A DNA stretch of 64,000 bases from Candidatus Eiseniibacteriota bacterium (lineage in GTDB: Bacteria > Eisenbacteria > RBG-16-71-46 > CAIMUX01): contig JADJQY010000001.1 in NCBI GenBank assembly GCA_016712505.1, positions 1 to 64,000 on the forward strand. Reading direction: 5' to 3'. Both the position numbers and the translations under genes were made by a program. Shown in pieces: positions 20,270-29,869 of this stretch. The notes under the pieces were generated by a model that saw only the letters and a list, made by a program, of their open reading frames with translations, did no database searches and was not told the DNA's origin. Each line of letters opens with the position of its first letter. Position 1 is the first letter of the stretch.

Positions 20270-21628
20270 TCAGTCGTCGAGTCGCCCAATCAACGCATCC
20301 AGAGGAGAAACGATGCCGCATGCCACGGCGTCGCTGGGGGTGATTGCCCGTGACGCGGTGCATAGCACCGTGCCCCCCTCGCTCGGCGGCAAACCGAGTC
20401 CATCCTTCATCAAAGCGATTGCGCCCGAGACAACTGCCGTGGACATGGAAGTACCGCTCGCACTGGCCATCAGTCCTCCGGGGTACGCGCTGGTGATCGA
20501 GACGCCGGGCGCCGCGAATCGGATCGCGGAACCGCCACCCGAGAAGCTCGCCAACGTCCCCGAGTCATCGATGGCGGCGACGCCCGCCACGTTGGGCGAC
20601 ACTCCCGGATAGGTGGGAGCGGAGAACCCGCCATTGCCCGCCGCCGCGACCACCAGGATCCCCAGGTTCCGCCCCTTGAGCGCCCGCGTTTCTACCAGGT
20701 CATTCCACCCGTGCATCGAGATGCTCATGTTGACCACGGTCGCGCCCATGCTACGAGCCAGTTCCAGCCCGCTGAGCAGATCCCAGAGAGAGCCAACGCC
20801 ATCGGCGTTCAGCACCCGGATCGGAATGATCATCGCATCCGGGGCCACCTGAAGAACGATCCCGGCCACGTGGGTGCCATGCCCGTGGGCCTCATCGATC
20901 GACCCATCGCCATCCTCGTCCACGCCGTCCAGTAGCTCCTGGGAGACCAGGGTCTTCCCGGCCGGGACCGGCATCAGCCTTGCGGCGAGGTAGGGGTGCG
21001 CCAGATCGGCACCGGTGTCCAGCACGGCAACGCGAGCCCCTGCGCCCCGCGCGACGGTATGGACCAGAGAGAGATCGAGGGTCTCCAGCCCGCCCGAGCC
21101 GAGCTGCTCTTCATCCCACTCCCCCACGACAAACCCGCCGGTCAGAGAACTCCCCTCACTCAGGAACACCGGAGCGTTCACCGAGGCCCCAGTCAGTTGT
21201 GGCCCCACAGTCTGCTGCACCGCGGACAGATCCAGCCCCACCGGACCGTTGAACAGCGCGGTCGCGCCACCGAACCCCGGCTCCTGCTCGACCAGTGACA
21301 ATCCGTGCTGGTTCGCCAGGGCCTGCAGGAGGGCACCGGAGGGGGGCTGGGCGAACTCCAGCACGTAGTTCGACGGGGACGGAGTGACGAGGATCGTGGG
21401 CCCCATGGGCGGGGGGCCCTGCGCTCCGGTTCGGGCCTGGGCGAACGCCGCTGCTTCGGGACCGGAAGGTGCGGCGACCTCGTCCGTGCCGCAGGAGCTC
21501 GCGGCGGCATGGAGCAGGCAGGCAAGCAGCAGTGCGCGCTTGGGCAACATTCCGAGAGCTCGACCACACCGAGGCTTAGTGAGGGGCAACCCGCCGCGGA
21601 CGGCGGTGTCTACATCGATTGGAGTCAT
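20270..21628 (-). CDS. S8 family subtilisin-like serine protease, lipoprotein
   Basis: ATG at 21628 follows AGGAGGAACCTGTG. The 452-residue protein has a hydrophobic leader with a possible lipobox (ACLLHAAASSC, Cys46). A propeptide-like region runs to about 190. The catalytic triad is complete: Asp204 in VAVLDTGAD, His250 in HGHGTHVAG, oxyanion Asn332 in AAGNGG, and Ser394 in SGTSMSTAVVSG. A Ca-binding type loop DGVDEDGDGSIDE lies at 235-246. The enzyme should act outside the cytoplasmic membrane. It follows the TPR-CHAT gene by 124 bases with its own ribosome site, so it could be part of that operon or separately promoted. Confidence 0.92.
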   Translation of the reverse strand: MTPIDVDTAVRGGLPLTKPRCGRALGMLPKRALLLACLLHAAASSCGTDEVAAPSGPEAAAFAQARTGAQGPPPMGPTILVTPSPSNYVLEFAQPPSGALLQALANQHGLSLVEQEPGFGGATALFNGPVGLDLSAVQQTVGPQLTGASVNAPVFLSEGSSLTGGFVVGEWDEEQLGSGGLETLDLSLVHTVARGAGARVAVLDTGADLAHPYLAARLMPVPAGKTLVSQELLDGVDEDGDGSIDEAHGHGTHVAGIVLQVAPDAMIIPIRVLNADGVGSLWDLLSGLELARSMGATVVNMSISMHGWNDLVETRALKGRNLGILVVAAAGNGGFSAPTYPGVSPNVAGVAAIDDSGTLASFSGGGSAIRFAAPGVSITSAYPGGLMASASGTSMSTAVVSGAIALMKDGLGLPPSEGGTVLCTASRAITPSDAVACGIVSPLDALIGRLDD

Positions 21629-21752
21629 CACAGGTTCCTCCTGGAATCGTAGAGTCGAGCAATCGGGACGTCTGGCGATTTGGCAGTCCGGAGTCTGGCA
21701 AGTCTCCGGGCTGTAAGTATGGGCGGCGAGACGTCCGCCGTGATGCGAGAAT

Positions 21753-24524
21753 CTACCCCACGACGAAAAATGCGGCCGAGCGGAAGGGATGCTCCCACCG
21801 TTCCCGAAGCGCTCGTCTGGCCTTTCCGGCAGCCTCGTTTGGAGACACACCGCCCTGCCGCCAGTGCCGGTAGAAGGCACGGCTCCACTCTCGGGCCGTG
21901 AGGTCGTCCACCTTCCACAGCGATAGTCCCAGAGCCGTAGCCCCGGCCCCCAGTCCGGCGGTCATCCAACCGTCGATGTCCGATCCCGGAAACAGCGTCG
22001 TCCGCCCCGACTCGCAGCTGGTGAACTGAATCAGCGAGCCGCGCAGCCGATGCCGTGGAAGGTGCTCGAATCCCAACCACCCGTCGGTCAACTGTATTCC
22101 CGATAGCGACCAACCGTCCTGATGGAAGGCTCCGTGAGCCGCAACATGCAGCAGGTCGATCCTCCCCTGTCCGCGCCGAAGTTGATCTCGTTGATCCCCC
22201 TGCTCCACGATCCAGCCGGCCTCTCGGAGCGACCGGGCGACGTGCGTGGCCTCATCTCGCGCCCCCTGGGCCGGGCCGTGGACGATCAGAGCGTGGCGAA
22301 CATGCCGCGACGTCGTTCTCCTTCCAGACTCAGTCAGGAGCGCGGGATGAGGGAGCCGTGTGATCCCTATCGGTACCCGGGAGGCCCCGATCTCGAACAG
22401 CGCCTCGATCGGCAACGCGTGGAGTTCCCCTCCGGGTACCGCCACGATCGGCAGGGCGGGATCGAGCGACATCGGTTCCCAGAGCGCGGCTCGTAGCTGC
22501 TCCATCGCGGTGCGACAGTCCTTGAGGGTGAGGGCAAGAAACCGGTCGCGTTCGTGGTCCCCGACCTGGGCCGCCGCTTCGATGGTCAGTCGGAGCGGGA
22601 TCCAGTACCTCTCGATCGCCGCCTCCAGCCCGGGGAGGAACACGCGGCCCACCGGCCCCCGGCCCCGGATGCAGAACGCGTACCAGCCAGTCCGGTCTCG
22701 GTCGAAGACGACCAGTTGCCGATCGCCCAGCCTGGTCCGCCAGGAGCGAAAGCCCCGCGCCTCTCGTGCTCTCCGGATGACCTCCGACGTGTAGGTGGGG
22801 GCCGACCCGGCGATGGTCGCCAATCGATCCAGCTCTCGCCCCAGTCCTCGGTGACGCGCCTCCGTCCGATCGCCGTCCGGGCGGAGCATCTCGTCGCGGA
22901 GACGCGTCAGAGCGGAGCGAATGCCCCGACGGGTCGCCCTCCCCCCAAGCTGAAGATCCTCGAGCAGGGTCGGAGCGCGCGACTGCGACACCAGGTCGAG
23001 GGCAATCTCGACCGCACGCGCGCCTCCGTGCCGGAGGGACAAGTCGATCGCTTCTCGAAACAGCCGGGCGCGCGATTCGCCGATCAGGAGTCGCATGCGT
23101 CGATCTCCGAACCGGAGCAAGAGCGCCTCCAACTCCCGGACCGACAGGCGAGTCCAGCGCATCACCTCGGCGGAACGTCCCAGCGCTGCGAGTGACCGGG
23201 CCACGAGCATCGCCAGTCCCGGCCTCTCCCAGCGCGCGGGATGGAGACGCGCGGATCGGTGGGCCAATCTGGCCAGGCGCAGGGCACGCCCGGGCGTCCC
23301 CATGAGGAGATACGCCTCCGCCAGAAGACCCCGTGCGATCGCGCCCTCCGCCCTCGCCGACTCCTTCGGCAGGTGGCGCACGAGTCGGCGGAGCAGATCG
23401 CGAGCAGCGACCGGGTCCTCCTCCCGGAGGAGCAGACGCGCCTGTTCGATCTCGACCTTTCGGACCGCCCAGGAGCAGCCGGCTTCCTGCCAGGATCGCC
23501 GCGCTTCTTCGATCAAGCTCATCGCGAGCTGATTCCCGCCCAGGCTGGAGAGGATGTTCCCCCGGAGACTCGCCGCCCGGGCGGATTCGTCACGAAAGCC
23601 CAAACGGCGGAAGATCCCCCAGGCTTGCTCCGCTTCCGGCGCCGCTGCCTCATAGGCCCCCAGTGAACTGAGAAGCACCGCCAGTTCCTGATGCGACCAG
23701 GCCAAGGCCCGCTCGTCGCCGAGATCTCGAATCTCTCTGCGCACGTCCTGAAGTCGTTCCCACCCAGCAGGGTCTGCCCCCTCGACCAGTTCGAGAGCGG
23801 CAAGGCCAGTCTGCGCGTAGAGCGACAGCACGCGGTTGCCGGTGCGGTCCAGGTCGGTCCGGGCCGTTCGTAGGTAGCGGCGCGCGATCGCGGTCTCGGC
23901 TTTCATCCACGCGGTCATGCCGAGGTTCAACCGACAGACTCCAACCTCGCCTCTCAACCCGAGGGAGCGAAACCGCGCCATCGCGGCTCGAAACCCCCGG
24001 TCCGCGGCACTGAGCCGCCCCGCGTGGAGGAAGGCGTTGGCCAGGTTCGCTTCCAGCCTGGCGCGATCGGCAAGCGAGGTTCGCGGGAGGTATCGGCGTC
24101 CGAGTTGCGCTACACCCATTGCGGTATCCAGGTCGCCACGAAGGCCAAGCGCGTAGAGCCAGCCGATGCAGCACCGCCCCTGTTCCACTCGTAGTTTCGC
24201 TTCGGCAAAGGCAGCGAACGCGCGGCCGAATCCTCGCACAGCGCCTTGCAGATCGCCGATGCCGATCCGGATGTTCGCTTCCATGCGCCAGAGCAGCGCG
24301 CGTTCGCGGTCCGGCAGCGTGCGTGCGAGCGCCCGCTCCGCATGTTCCACCGCAAGCATCGCCCTACGAGGATCTCGCGCATACTCCCCGAGCAGCGCGT
24401 CGTAGAGAACCTGGAACGGAGGGGCAGTTGGGGGTGCGGCGAGCGATCGGACCCATCGATCCAGCAGATCAGGCGTCGCCGGCAAGCGGAGAAGCGCCTC
24501 GATCTCCCTCGCCTCCGGCCTCAT
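21753..24524 (-). CDS. TPR-CHAT caspase-like protease
   Basis: ATG at 24524 overlaps the TGA of the anti-sigma gene (ATGA), so it is translationally coupled. The 923-residue protein has helical TPR-type repeats over about residues 60-480 (for example LEANLANAFLHAGRLSAADR, and LAVLLSSLGAYEAAAPEAEQ), a linker, and a C-terminal CHAT domain (about 590-923). The caspase-like dyad is present: His797 in LLHVAAHGAF and Cys837 in QFTSCESG, followed by MTAGLGAGATALGLSLWKVDD, the conserved CHAT block. No signal peptide, so cytoplasmic. CHAT proteins are proteases activated through partner or TPR contacts. Here the obvious candidate substrate is the anti-sigma encoded just upstream, which is inference. 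Confidence 0.93.
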   Translation of the reverse strand: MRPEAREIEALLRLPATPDLLDRWVRSLAAPPTAPPFQVLYDALLGEYARDPRRAMLAVEHAERALARTLPDRERALLWRMEANIRIGIGDLQGAVRGFGRAFAAFAEAKLRVEQGRCCIGWLYALGLRGDLDTAMGVAQLGRRYLPRTSLADRARLEANLANAFLHAGRLSAADRGFRAAMARFRSLGLRGEVGVCRLNLGMTAWMKAETAIARRYLRTARTDLDRTGNRVLSLYAQTGLAALELVEGADPAGWERLQDVRREIRDLGDERALAWSHQELAVLLSSLGAYEAAAPEAEQAWGIFRRLGFRDESARAASLRGNILSSLGGNQLAMSLIEEARRSWQEAGCSWAVRKVEIEQARLLLREEDPVAARDLLRRLVRHLPKESARAEGAIARGLLAEAYLLMGTPGRALRLARLAHRSARLHPARWERPGLAMLVARSLAALGRSAEVMRWTRLSVRELEALLLRFGDRRMRLLIGESRARLFREAIDLSLRHGGARAVEIALDLVSQSRAPTLLEDLQLGGRATRRGIRSALTRLRDEMLRPDGDRTEARHRGLGRELDRLATIAGSAPTYTSEVIRRAREARGFRSWRTRLGDRQLVVFDRDRTGWYAFCIRGRGPVGRVFLPGLEAAIERYWIPLRLTIEAAAQVGDHERDRFLALTLKDCRTAMEQLRAALWEPMSLDPALPIVAVPGGELHALPIEALFEIGASRVPIGITRLPHPALLTESGRRTTSRHVRHALIVHGPAQGARDEATHVARSLREAGWIVEQGDQRDQLRRGQGRIDLLHVAAHGAFHQDGWSLSGIQLTDGWLGFEHLPRHRLRGSLIQFTSCESGRTTLFPGSDIDGWMTAGLGAGATALGLSLWKVDDLTAREWSRAFYRHWRQGGVSPNEAAGKARRALRERWEHPFRSAAFFVVG

Positions 24525-25120
24525 GGTAACGCCGAGTCGCGCAGGATCCAGCACTCGCCTCGATCGCGGTGCACCTCGAGCGTCCATCCCCTCGGGGCAT
24601 GCTCAACGAACCAGAAATCGCCTTCCGGACTCACCGGCCTGCGCGCGATCACGTGGTCTTCATGAACCAGGAGCACCTGGACTGCGCTCTCTCCTCCGGC
24701 GTCGCCTTCATCGATGAACACCTTCCCGCGAATCTGCACGGAGAGGTCCCCCGGACTCGGCGCGGCCACCACGCTGATCCGCATGCTGCCGACCTGACCC
24801 GTGGCGATGCGGGGACCGCTCGGATCGAGCACCCCGGCACTCCGGATATCCGGGGCAATCCACGACCCATCCGACGCATCACCCGGCTCCGGCGGAGCGA
24901 TGATCTTCTCCACGTCGAGCGCCAGATTCCGGATCGCCTCCGGGGGAAGGCGCCACTCCGAGACGCGCCCCGCCCGGGACAACGTCCGGAACAACTCCAG
25001 GCTCTCACCACAGCGATCGCAGCCCTCGGCGTGAAGGGCCAGGTCCGACTTCGGATCGCAGCCGGCTTGTGTCCACTCGATCCAGTCGCTCTCGGACGGG
25101 TGCGCTCCTGACCCGGTCAT
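24521..25120 (-). CDS. Zinc-type anti-sigma factor-like protein
   Basis: ATG at 25120 overlaps the TGA of the ECF sigma gene, with GAGGAGG upstream. The 199-residue protein carries HxxxCxxC (His30, Cys34, Cys37 in LHAEGCDRCGE), the pattern of ZAS anti-sigma domains. There is no transmembrane segment; the C-terminal half (residues 95-199) is beta-rich (RISVVAAPSPGDLSVQIRGK, GDFWFVEHAPRGWTLEVHRD), perhaps a small Ig-like or sensor module. The soluble form and direct coupling to the TPR-CHAT gene suggest that release of the sigma factor could depend on cytoplasmic proteolysis. This is inference. Confidence 0.8.
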   Translation of the reverse strand: MTGSGAHPSESDWIEWTQAGCDPKSDLALHAEGCDRCGESLELFRTLSRAGRVSEWRLPPEAIRNLALDVEKIIAPPEPGDASDGSWIAPDIRSAGVLDPSGPRIATGQVGSMRISVVAAPSPGDLSVQIRGKVFIDEGDAGGESAVQVLLVHEDHVIARRPVSPEGDFWFVEHAPRGWTLEVHRDRGECWILRDSALP

Positions 25121-25653
25121 GACTGCCTCCTCAGGACGCGGCGGAGCTTGTTCATGCACCGCGAACGTGCCGCCCCGATCGCTCCCACCGCCATCCCCAC
25201 CGACGCTGCAACCTCGCGATACTGCCGCGGCGGCTGCGCCAGGAACAGAAGCCGGATGAGCCCGGCACAGGGATTGCCGACCTCTTCGAGGGCCTGCTCG
25301 ATCTCCCCCCGTGCCGCGACGGCAGCAGCCTCCTCATCGGGCAGCGCCCACGGATCCACGAGATCCGGGGGGATCTCCGCCGCAGATCTTCGGTTCCGCG
25401 CGGCAACCTTCCAGGAAAGTCGGCGCGTGGCGACCAGCAACCACCGAGGAAGCGCCTCCGGGGTGCGAATCCGAAGCAGGGAGCGAAACAACTCCGCCCA
25501 CACTTCCTGGAAGACGTCCCCCGCGTCATCGGGGGATAGCCCCACTCCGATCGCTGCGGAGTACACCAACCCCTGATACCGCTGAACCATTTCCTTCCAC
25601 GCGCTCTCGTCGTTCTCGATACAGAGCGTCAAAAGCTCGGCATCGGTCCTCAT
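25117..25653 (-). CDS. ECF RNA polymerase sigma factor
   Basis: The 178-residue protein starting at ATG 25653 (MRTDAELLTLCIENDESAW) has a standard sigma region 2 (YQGLVYSAAIGVGLSPDDAG, then DVFQEVWAELFRSL) and region 4 (PPRQYREVAASVGMAVGAIG, then ARSRCMNKLRRVL). A longer in-frame start exists but the ATG fits family length. Its stop overlaps the start of the anti-sigma gene, and the next gene is TPR-CHAT, so all three are one translationally coupled unit. Confidence 0.88.
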   Translation of the reverse strand: MRTDAELLTLCIENDESAWKEMVQRYQGLVYSAAIGVGLSPDDAGDVFQEVWAELFRSLLRIRTPEALPRWLLVATRRLSWKVAARNRRSAAEIPPDLVDPWALPDEEAAAVAARGEIEQALEEVGNPCAGLIRLLFLAQPPRQYREVAASVGMAVGAIGAARSRCMNKLRRVLRRQS

Positions 25654-25868
25654 CCGAAGAGGTCTCTGCAACCCAACTCCCCCTCGAGTACCCAAAGTGT
25701 GGGACGAGTCTAGCGCACAGGTCCGCGGTTGGAGAACGACGCGGTAAGACATTCGTGGCCCACTTCGGGCTTCGGCTGGCCAACACCGGGTCGGAGGTCA
25801 GCAAGCGAAGCATCCGGCGGAACGCGGCAATCACCCGGGGATTTCGACTGGGGCGCCGCGACCCCGCC

Positions 25869-26381
25869 TCACTTCAATCGTCCCAGATGCACCTGCAACC
25901 AGGCATGACTGTACCTCCAATTGCGAGAAACCCAGTCGGTTGACCGCCCGGTGGAGGTCGCGATCTCGCGCTGGCTAAAGCCACCGACAAGAATCTGCTC
26001 GGCAACGTCCGCCGCCTCCGCGCATTCCTGCCTCAGTCGGTCCAGCGCCTCGTAGAACGCCAGGGTCTCGACCCCCCCTCGATCCCAGGGGGCGGCGAGG
26101 TTCAGGAGCTCCACCTCATCCGCCCGGTTCCCCTCGGGCCTGCGTCTTCTTCGATTCGCGTGATCGATCAATACCCGTCGAACTGCCCGGAGGTAAATTC
26201 TGCGAAAATGATCCGTATCCGCCAGGCGAGCGGGATCGAGTCGGAGCATGCGCAAGTACGCTTCGTGCACCAGGGCCGTCGCTTGCAGAGTATGATCTCG
26301 ACGTTCCTTGCGCAGGTGCCGTTCCGCGATGCGCTTGAGTTCCTCGCGGTGTTGAATCCAAAGTGGGTCGATGTCTCGCAT
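25869..26381 (-). CDS. ECF sigma factor, TIGR02999-like
   Basis: ATG at 26381 (MRDIDPLWIQHREELKRIAE) gives 170 residues. The signature RKERRDHTLQATALVHEAYL and the arginine-rich DHANRRRRRPEGNRADEVEL are typical of the TIGR02999 sigma group, and region 4 is FSQREIATSTGRSTDWVSRN. It is divergent from the Ser/Thr kinase gene starting near 26415-26643, an arrangement seen with kinase-associated ECF sigmas. No anti-sigma gene is adjacent. 115 bases separate its stop from the codon before the other sigma block. Confidence 0.87.
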   Translation of the reverse strand: MRDIDPLWIQHREELKRIAERHLRKERRDHTLQATALVHEAYLRMLRLDPARLADTDHFRRIYLRAVRRVLIDHANRRRRRPEGNRADEVELLNLAAPWDRGGVETLAFYEALDRLRQECAEAADVAEQILVGGFSQREIATSTGRSTDWVSRNWRYSHAWLQVHLGRLK

Positions 26382-26414
26382 CTGGTGTTTCTCGCAACCG
26401 AGGTGTGTCACCGC

Positions 26415-29138
26415 ATGTGGCCTCGTTTTCTCGCCACCATCCGCACGATCACTTCACCATTCATCGGTGGATCGCGCTCGGGAAAGGTAGCGAAGGCGGA
26501 TCGCGCGAACAAGCTCGACCGGGCCGACGGAGGAGGAGCCGGGCTTGCCGTTCCTCTTTCCGCGCGAGGGCGGTTCCTTCGAGCTGTGATTCGGCCCACC
26601 CCGAGCGGCGCGGAGCCTGCCGGGGACTCCGATGGAGTCGGCGTGGAACTCGACGACTTGCTGCAAGAGATCGTACGTGCGGACCGAGAGAACGAGCAGC
26701 GCCGGGGAACGGGGGATCCGGAGCCTCCCATCCCCCCCCTCCAGATCGGTCCGTACACCCTCATCCGGTCGATCGCCCTCGGCGCTACCTCCGAGGTCTT
26801 CGAGGGCCAGGCGCCGGATGGGACCGCCGTTGCGGTAAAGCTGTTTCACCCGGAACGTATGATCTACGACGCCGTCCGGTACTCCGCGCGGGAGGCTTCG
26901 TTTCTTCGGAGCCTTCACCACCCGAACATTCCGCGGCTGCTCGACTCCGGGACCGTCCGCGTCGAGGGCCAGGACGTGGCCTACATGGTGCTCGACCTGG
27001 TGCGTGGCACCAGGCTCGAAGACTTCCTGGCGGAAGAGCGCCCGACGTTGTGCCGAGCGGCGGAGCTGCTGGCCATCGTGGCGGAGGCCCTGCACGCCGT
27101 ACATCGGCACGGTCTGGTCCACCGGGACGTGAAGCCTCAAAACATCGTGATCACCTCCGCGATCCCGCCAAAGGCGAGGTCATTCATGACCTCGAGTGGT
27201 CCGAAGACTGCGATGTTGGTCGACTTTGGGGTGGCTTGGCGAACCGACGCCGGGCAGCTTCCTCGCTCCAGTGTGCACGGAACCCGCATCCTTGCGGGTA
27301 CTCCGGGCTACCTCAGCCCGGAACACTTCACTCCCTCGGACCTCGGGCCAGCCAGCGATGTGTACAGCCTGGCCGTGGTGGGTTACGAGGCCGTGGTCGG
27401 GCGGCTGCCGTTCGATCAGTCAAAGTTGGTTCCGAATGCGCTCCATATCGCACCGCTCAACTCGCCGCTCGTCCCGTTGCCGCCCCATCCGCAGTTCCGA
27501 GACATCGGTTTCGTGCTGTTCCGAGCGCTGGATCGAGATCCGGCGAAGCGCTACCCGACCGCAGTGGACTTCGCCGACGACCTCTGGCGAGTTTCTCGGG
27601 GAGATCGCCCGGCCGCTCGGCCGCGGCCCATCGCCCGTACCGTGTCCTTCATCCGCCGAGCATTGCAGCAGCGAGCGGCAATCTTCCTCCTGATCGCAGG
27701 TATCCCGATGCTCTGGTTCGGACTGGGGATGATCGAGCGCGGCCGATCGGATCGACGCGAGGACCGCAGCCTGAAGGCCCTGGTCAGCGAGGTGAAGTCT
27801 ATCGATGCGATCCGTCACGCCTCCGATCTTGGCGAGGCAGACATGCGCGAGTGCATCTCGCGATTGCAGGTCTGTCGGCAAGCTCTGCGCCGCCTCTCGA
27901 CCAGTCCCCTCGTCCCTCACCTCGAGGCGTATGCATGGTTTCGCGAAGGGGAGCTTCACTATTTCCTTGGCACGCTGCACACCGAGCGCGAGGAGTATCT
28001 CCGTGCTGCAGATTGCTGGAACGCCGGAGGAAAGATCCCCCGCACCCGGGAAGGACTGGTGGTTCTATCATCCGACCCCTCGTTGCGCAGCCAGATTGCT
28101 GGAATCAATTCACTCGCCTTCGCCTCGGCTGACGGGCTGGCGCATCGGGCGTTGAGTCGCATCACGTCACCGCGCTCGGAGCAGAGGATCTCGCTGGAAC
28201 GGTATGAGTGGGCGTGCGCCGCGGCGAGGAACGAGGGGCGTGATCTCTTCTTCTACGACCCTCTGCGGTTCCCTGACGACAAGTGGACCGAGCGCGGCGC
28301 CGTCCCCGACGCCATCTCATCCCTCACATTCAATCGTGCGATCGGGCTCCTCGACCTTGGGATCACGACCGACGATCCGGAACTCATCGAGCAGAGTCTC
28401 GAGGGCTTCGCGGTCGCCGATACCTTCTCCGTGACGCGAAAGGCCGGGGACGGCTACCAGGCGTGTCTCTATGGCTGGGGGCGGGCCTACTTCGCCCGCG
28501 CGGAACTCCTGCGTACACCGGATGGACTCGACTCCTGCCTGGCAAAATACGAGGCCGCGCTGGGAGTCGATGAGCTCCTGCCGGATGACCTGACGCTCGA
28601 AGCGACCGCGCGCTCTGCCTGCCTCCGCCTCGAAGCAGAACTTGCCACCGATCCCGCGACGCGCGCGCAGCATCTCCGCCGCGCCCGTGCCATCTGGCAT
28701 CCGGACCCATCCGGCGCCGCGGTGCTCTCCCAGCGATCGGTCAACTTCAAATCATGTCTCGAGCAATCCGCCGTCGCCCTGTCGATCGCCGGGCTGTGCC
28801 TCGAGGCTAGGTTCCGCCCCCATTGGCGTTCGCCCGCCCCCGCCGCGGTGGTAGAGGAGGCCCTCGCCTGGGTGGACTCCGCCGCCACCCGGGTCGACCA
28901 GGAGCGACAGCCGGTCCTGTGGGCGCAAGTCCTCCTGGCCCGCGCCAGCGCCCGGCGAGTTGCGTGGCAATGGACCGGGAACGAGCAACTCCGTCGCGCG
29001 GCACAAGGCGATCTCGAGACCTCGCTTCAACTGCTTCCTCCCAGCCAATCTCCTCGCCACGCTCGACTTACGCGGATCGAACAGGATCGACTAGCTTCCG
29101 ACCCACCCCACGCCGCATCGTTCCGTATCCACCGTTGA
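26415..29138 (+). CDS. Membrane Ser/Thr protein kinase with C-terminal helical-repeat region
   Basis: ATG 26415 would give 907 residues, but an in-frame GTG at 26643 (VELDDLLQEIVRADRENEQ) may be the true start, leaving room for a divergent promoter. The kinase domain has a non-standard glycine loop (LGATSEVFEG), AVKLF lysine, HRDVKPQN, and DFGVAW. The activation segment is extended after DFG and ends GTPGYLSPEHF. A transmembrane segment (AAIFLLIAGIPMLWFGLGMI) separates it from about 440 residues of helical repeats without a recognised family. It diverges from an ECF sigma gene, so the kinase probably controls that sigma factor by phosphorylation (inference from known kinase-linked ECF groups). 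Confidence 0.88.
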   Translation: MWPRFLATIRTITSPFIGGSRSGKVAKADRANKLDRADGGGAGLAVPLSARGRFLRAVIRPTPSGAEPAGDSDGVGVELDDLLQEIVRADRENEQRRGTGDPEPPIPPLQIGPYTLIRSIALGATSEVFEGQAPDGTAVAVKLFHPERMIYDAVRYSAREASFLRSLHHPNIPRLLDSGTVRVEGQDVAYMVLDLVRGTRLEDFLAEERPTLCRAAELLAIVAEALHAVHRHGLVHRDVKPQNIVITSAIPPKARSFMTSSGPKTAMLVDFGVAWRTDAGQLPRSSVHGTRILAGTPGYLSPEHFTPSDLGPASDVYSLAVVGYEAVVGRLPFDQSKLVPNALHIAPLNSPLVPLPPHPQFRDIGFVLFRALDRDPAKRYPTAVDFADDLWRVSRGDRPAARPRPIARTVSFIRRALQQRAAIFLLIAGIPMLWFGLGMIERGRSDRREDRSLKALVSEVKSIDAIRHASDLGEADMRECISRLQVCRQALRRLSTSPLVPHLEAYAWFREGELHYFLGTLHTEREEYLRAADCWNAGGKIPRTREGLVVLSSDPSLRSQIAGINSLAFASADGLAHRALSRITSPRSEQRISLERYEWACAAARNEGRDLFFYDPLRFPDDKWTERGAVPDAISSLTFNRAIGLLDLGITTDDPELIEQSLEGFAVADTFSVTRKAGDGYQACLYGWGRAYFARAELLRTPDGLDSCLAKYEAALGVDELLPDDLTLEATARSACLRLEAELATDPATRAQHLRRARAIWHPDPSGAAVLSQRSVNFKSCLEQSAVALSIAGLCLEARFRPHWRSPAPAAVVEEALAWVDSAATRVDQERQPVLWAQVLLARASARRVAWQWTGNEQLRRAAQGDLETSLQLLPPSQSPRHARLTRIEQDRLASDPPHAASFRIHR

Positions 29139-29217
29139 CACGCCCCCCCGCCGCCTGAAAGACTTCGTTCTTTCCGGTCGAATGGCATTCAGAGCATGGC
29201 TTCAGGCGGAGGACACG

Positions 29218-29781
29218 GTGGCGACGACGGCGGATCTGCGGAACGGACTGGTGATCGAGCACAAGAACGACCTCTACAAGGTGGTCGAGTACCAGCATGT
29301 GAAGCCGGGCAAGGGCGGGGCGTTCGTTCGCACCAAGCTCAAGAACGTCAAGACCGGGCGGGTGATCGACGAGACCTGGAACTCGGGCGAGAAGATCGAG
29401 ATCGTCAAGATGATCCGGAAGTCGATCCAGTTCCTTTACTCGGGCGGCGATGAGTACCACTTCATGGACAACGAGGACTACGATCAGTTCACGCTGCCGA
29501 AGGAAGTGCTCGAGGATTACCTCCCCTACATGCTCGAGAACATGACGATGGAGTCGCTGGTTCGTGAGGACGACGGCTCGCTCGTCGACATCGCCTTCCC
29601 CCCGAGCGTGGTCCTCGAGGTGACCGAAGCCCACGACGCCGCCCGCGGCGACTCCGCCGGCCCGGTGAGCAAGCCGGTCAAGGTAGAGACCGGCTACGAA
29701 CTTCTGGTCCCGCCGTTCATCAAGCAGGGCGAGAAGATCCGCATCGACACCGAGACCGGCAAGTACATGGAGCGGGCGTGA
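29218..29781 (+). CDS. efp: Translation elongation factor P
   Basis: GTG at 29218 with GGAGG just upstream gives the canonical EF-P start (ATTADLRNGLVIEHKNDLYK) and 187 residues, the usual length; an upstream in-frame ATG at 29182 would add an atypical leader. The three beta-barrel domains are intact. The tip loop is KPGKGGAF with Lys32 at the modified position, which relieves ribosome stalling at proline runs. Proline stretches are frequent in the neighbouring secreted proteins. No modification enzyme gene is nearby. It stands alone between the kinase and the convergent anti-sigma gene. Confidence 0.96.
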   Translation: MATTADLRNGLVIEHKNDLYKVVEYQHVKPGKGGAFVRTKLKNVKTGRVIDETWNSGEKIEIVKMIRKSIQFLYSGGDEYHFMDNEDYDQFTLPKEVLEDYLPYMLENMTMESLVREDDGSLVDIAFPPSVVLEVTEAHDAARGDSAGPVSKPVKVETGYELLVPPFIKQGEKIRIDTETGKYMERA

Positions 29782-29869
29782 CGTCCCTGCGTGAGCGACT
29801 CCGCTGAGGGTAGACTCGTTCGACTGCCTGCCACCCCTACCAAGGTGATTTCGGTCCGTGAAGGAGTAC

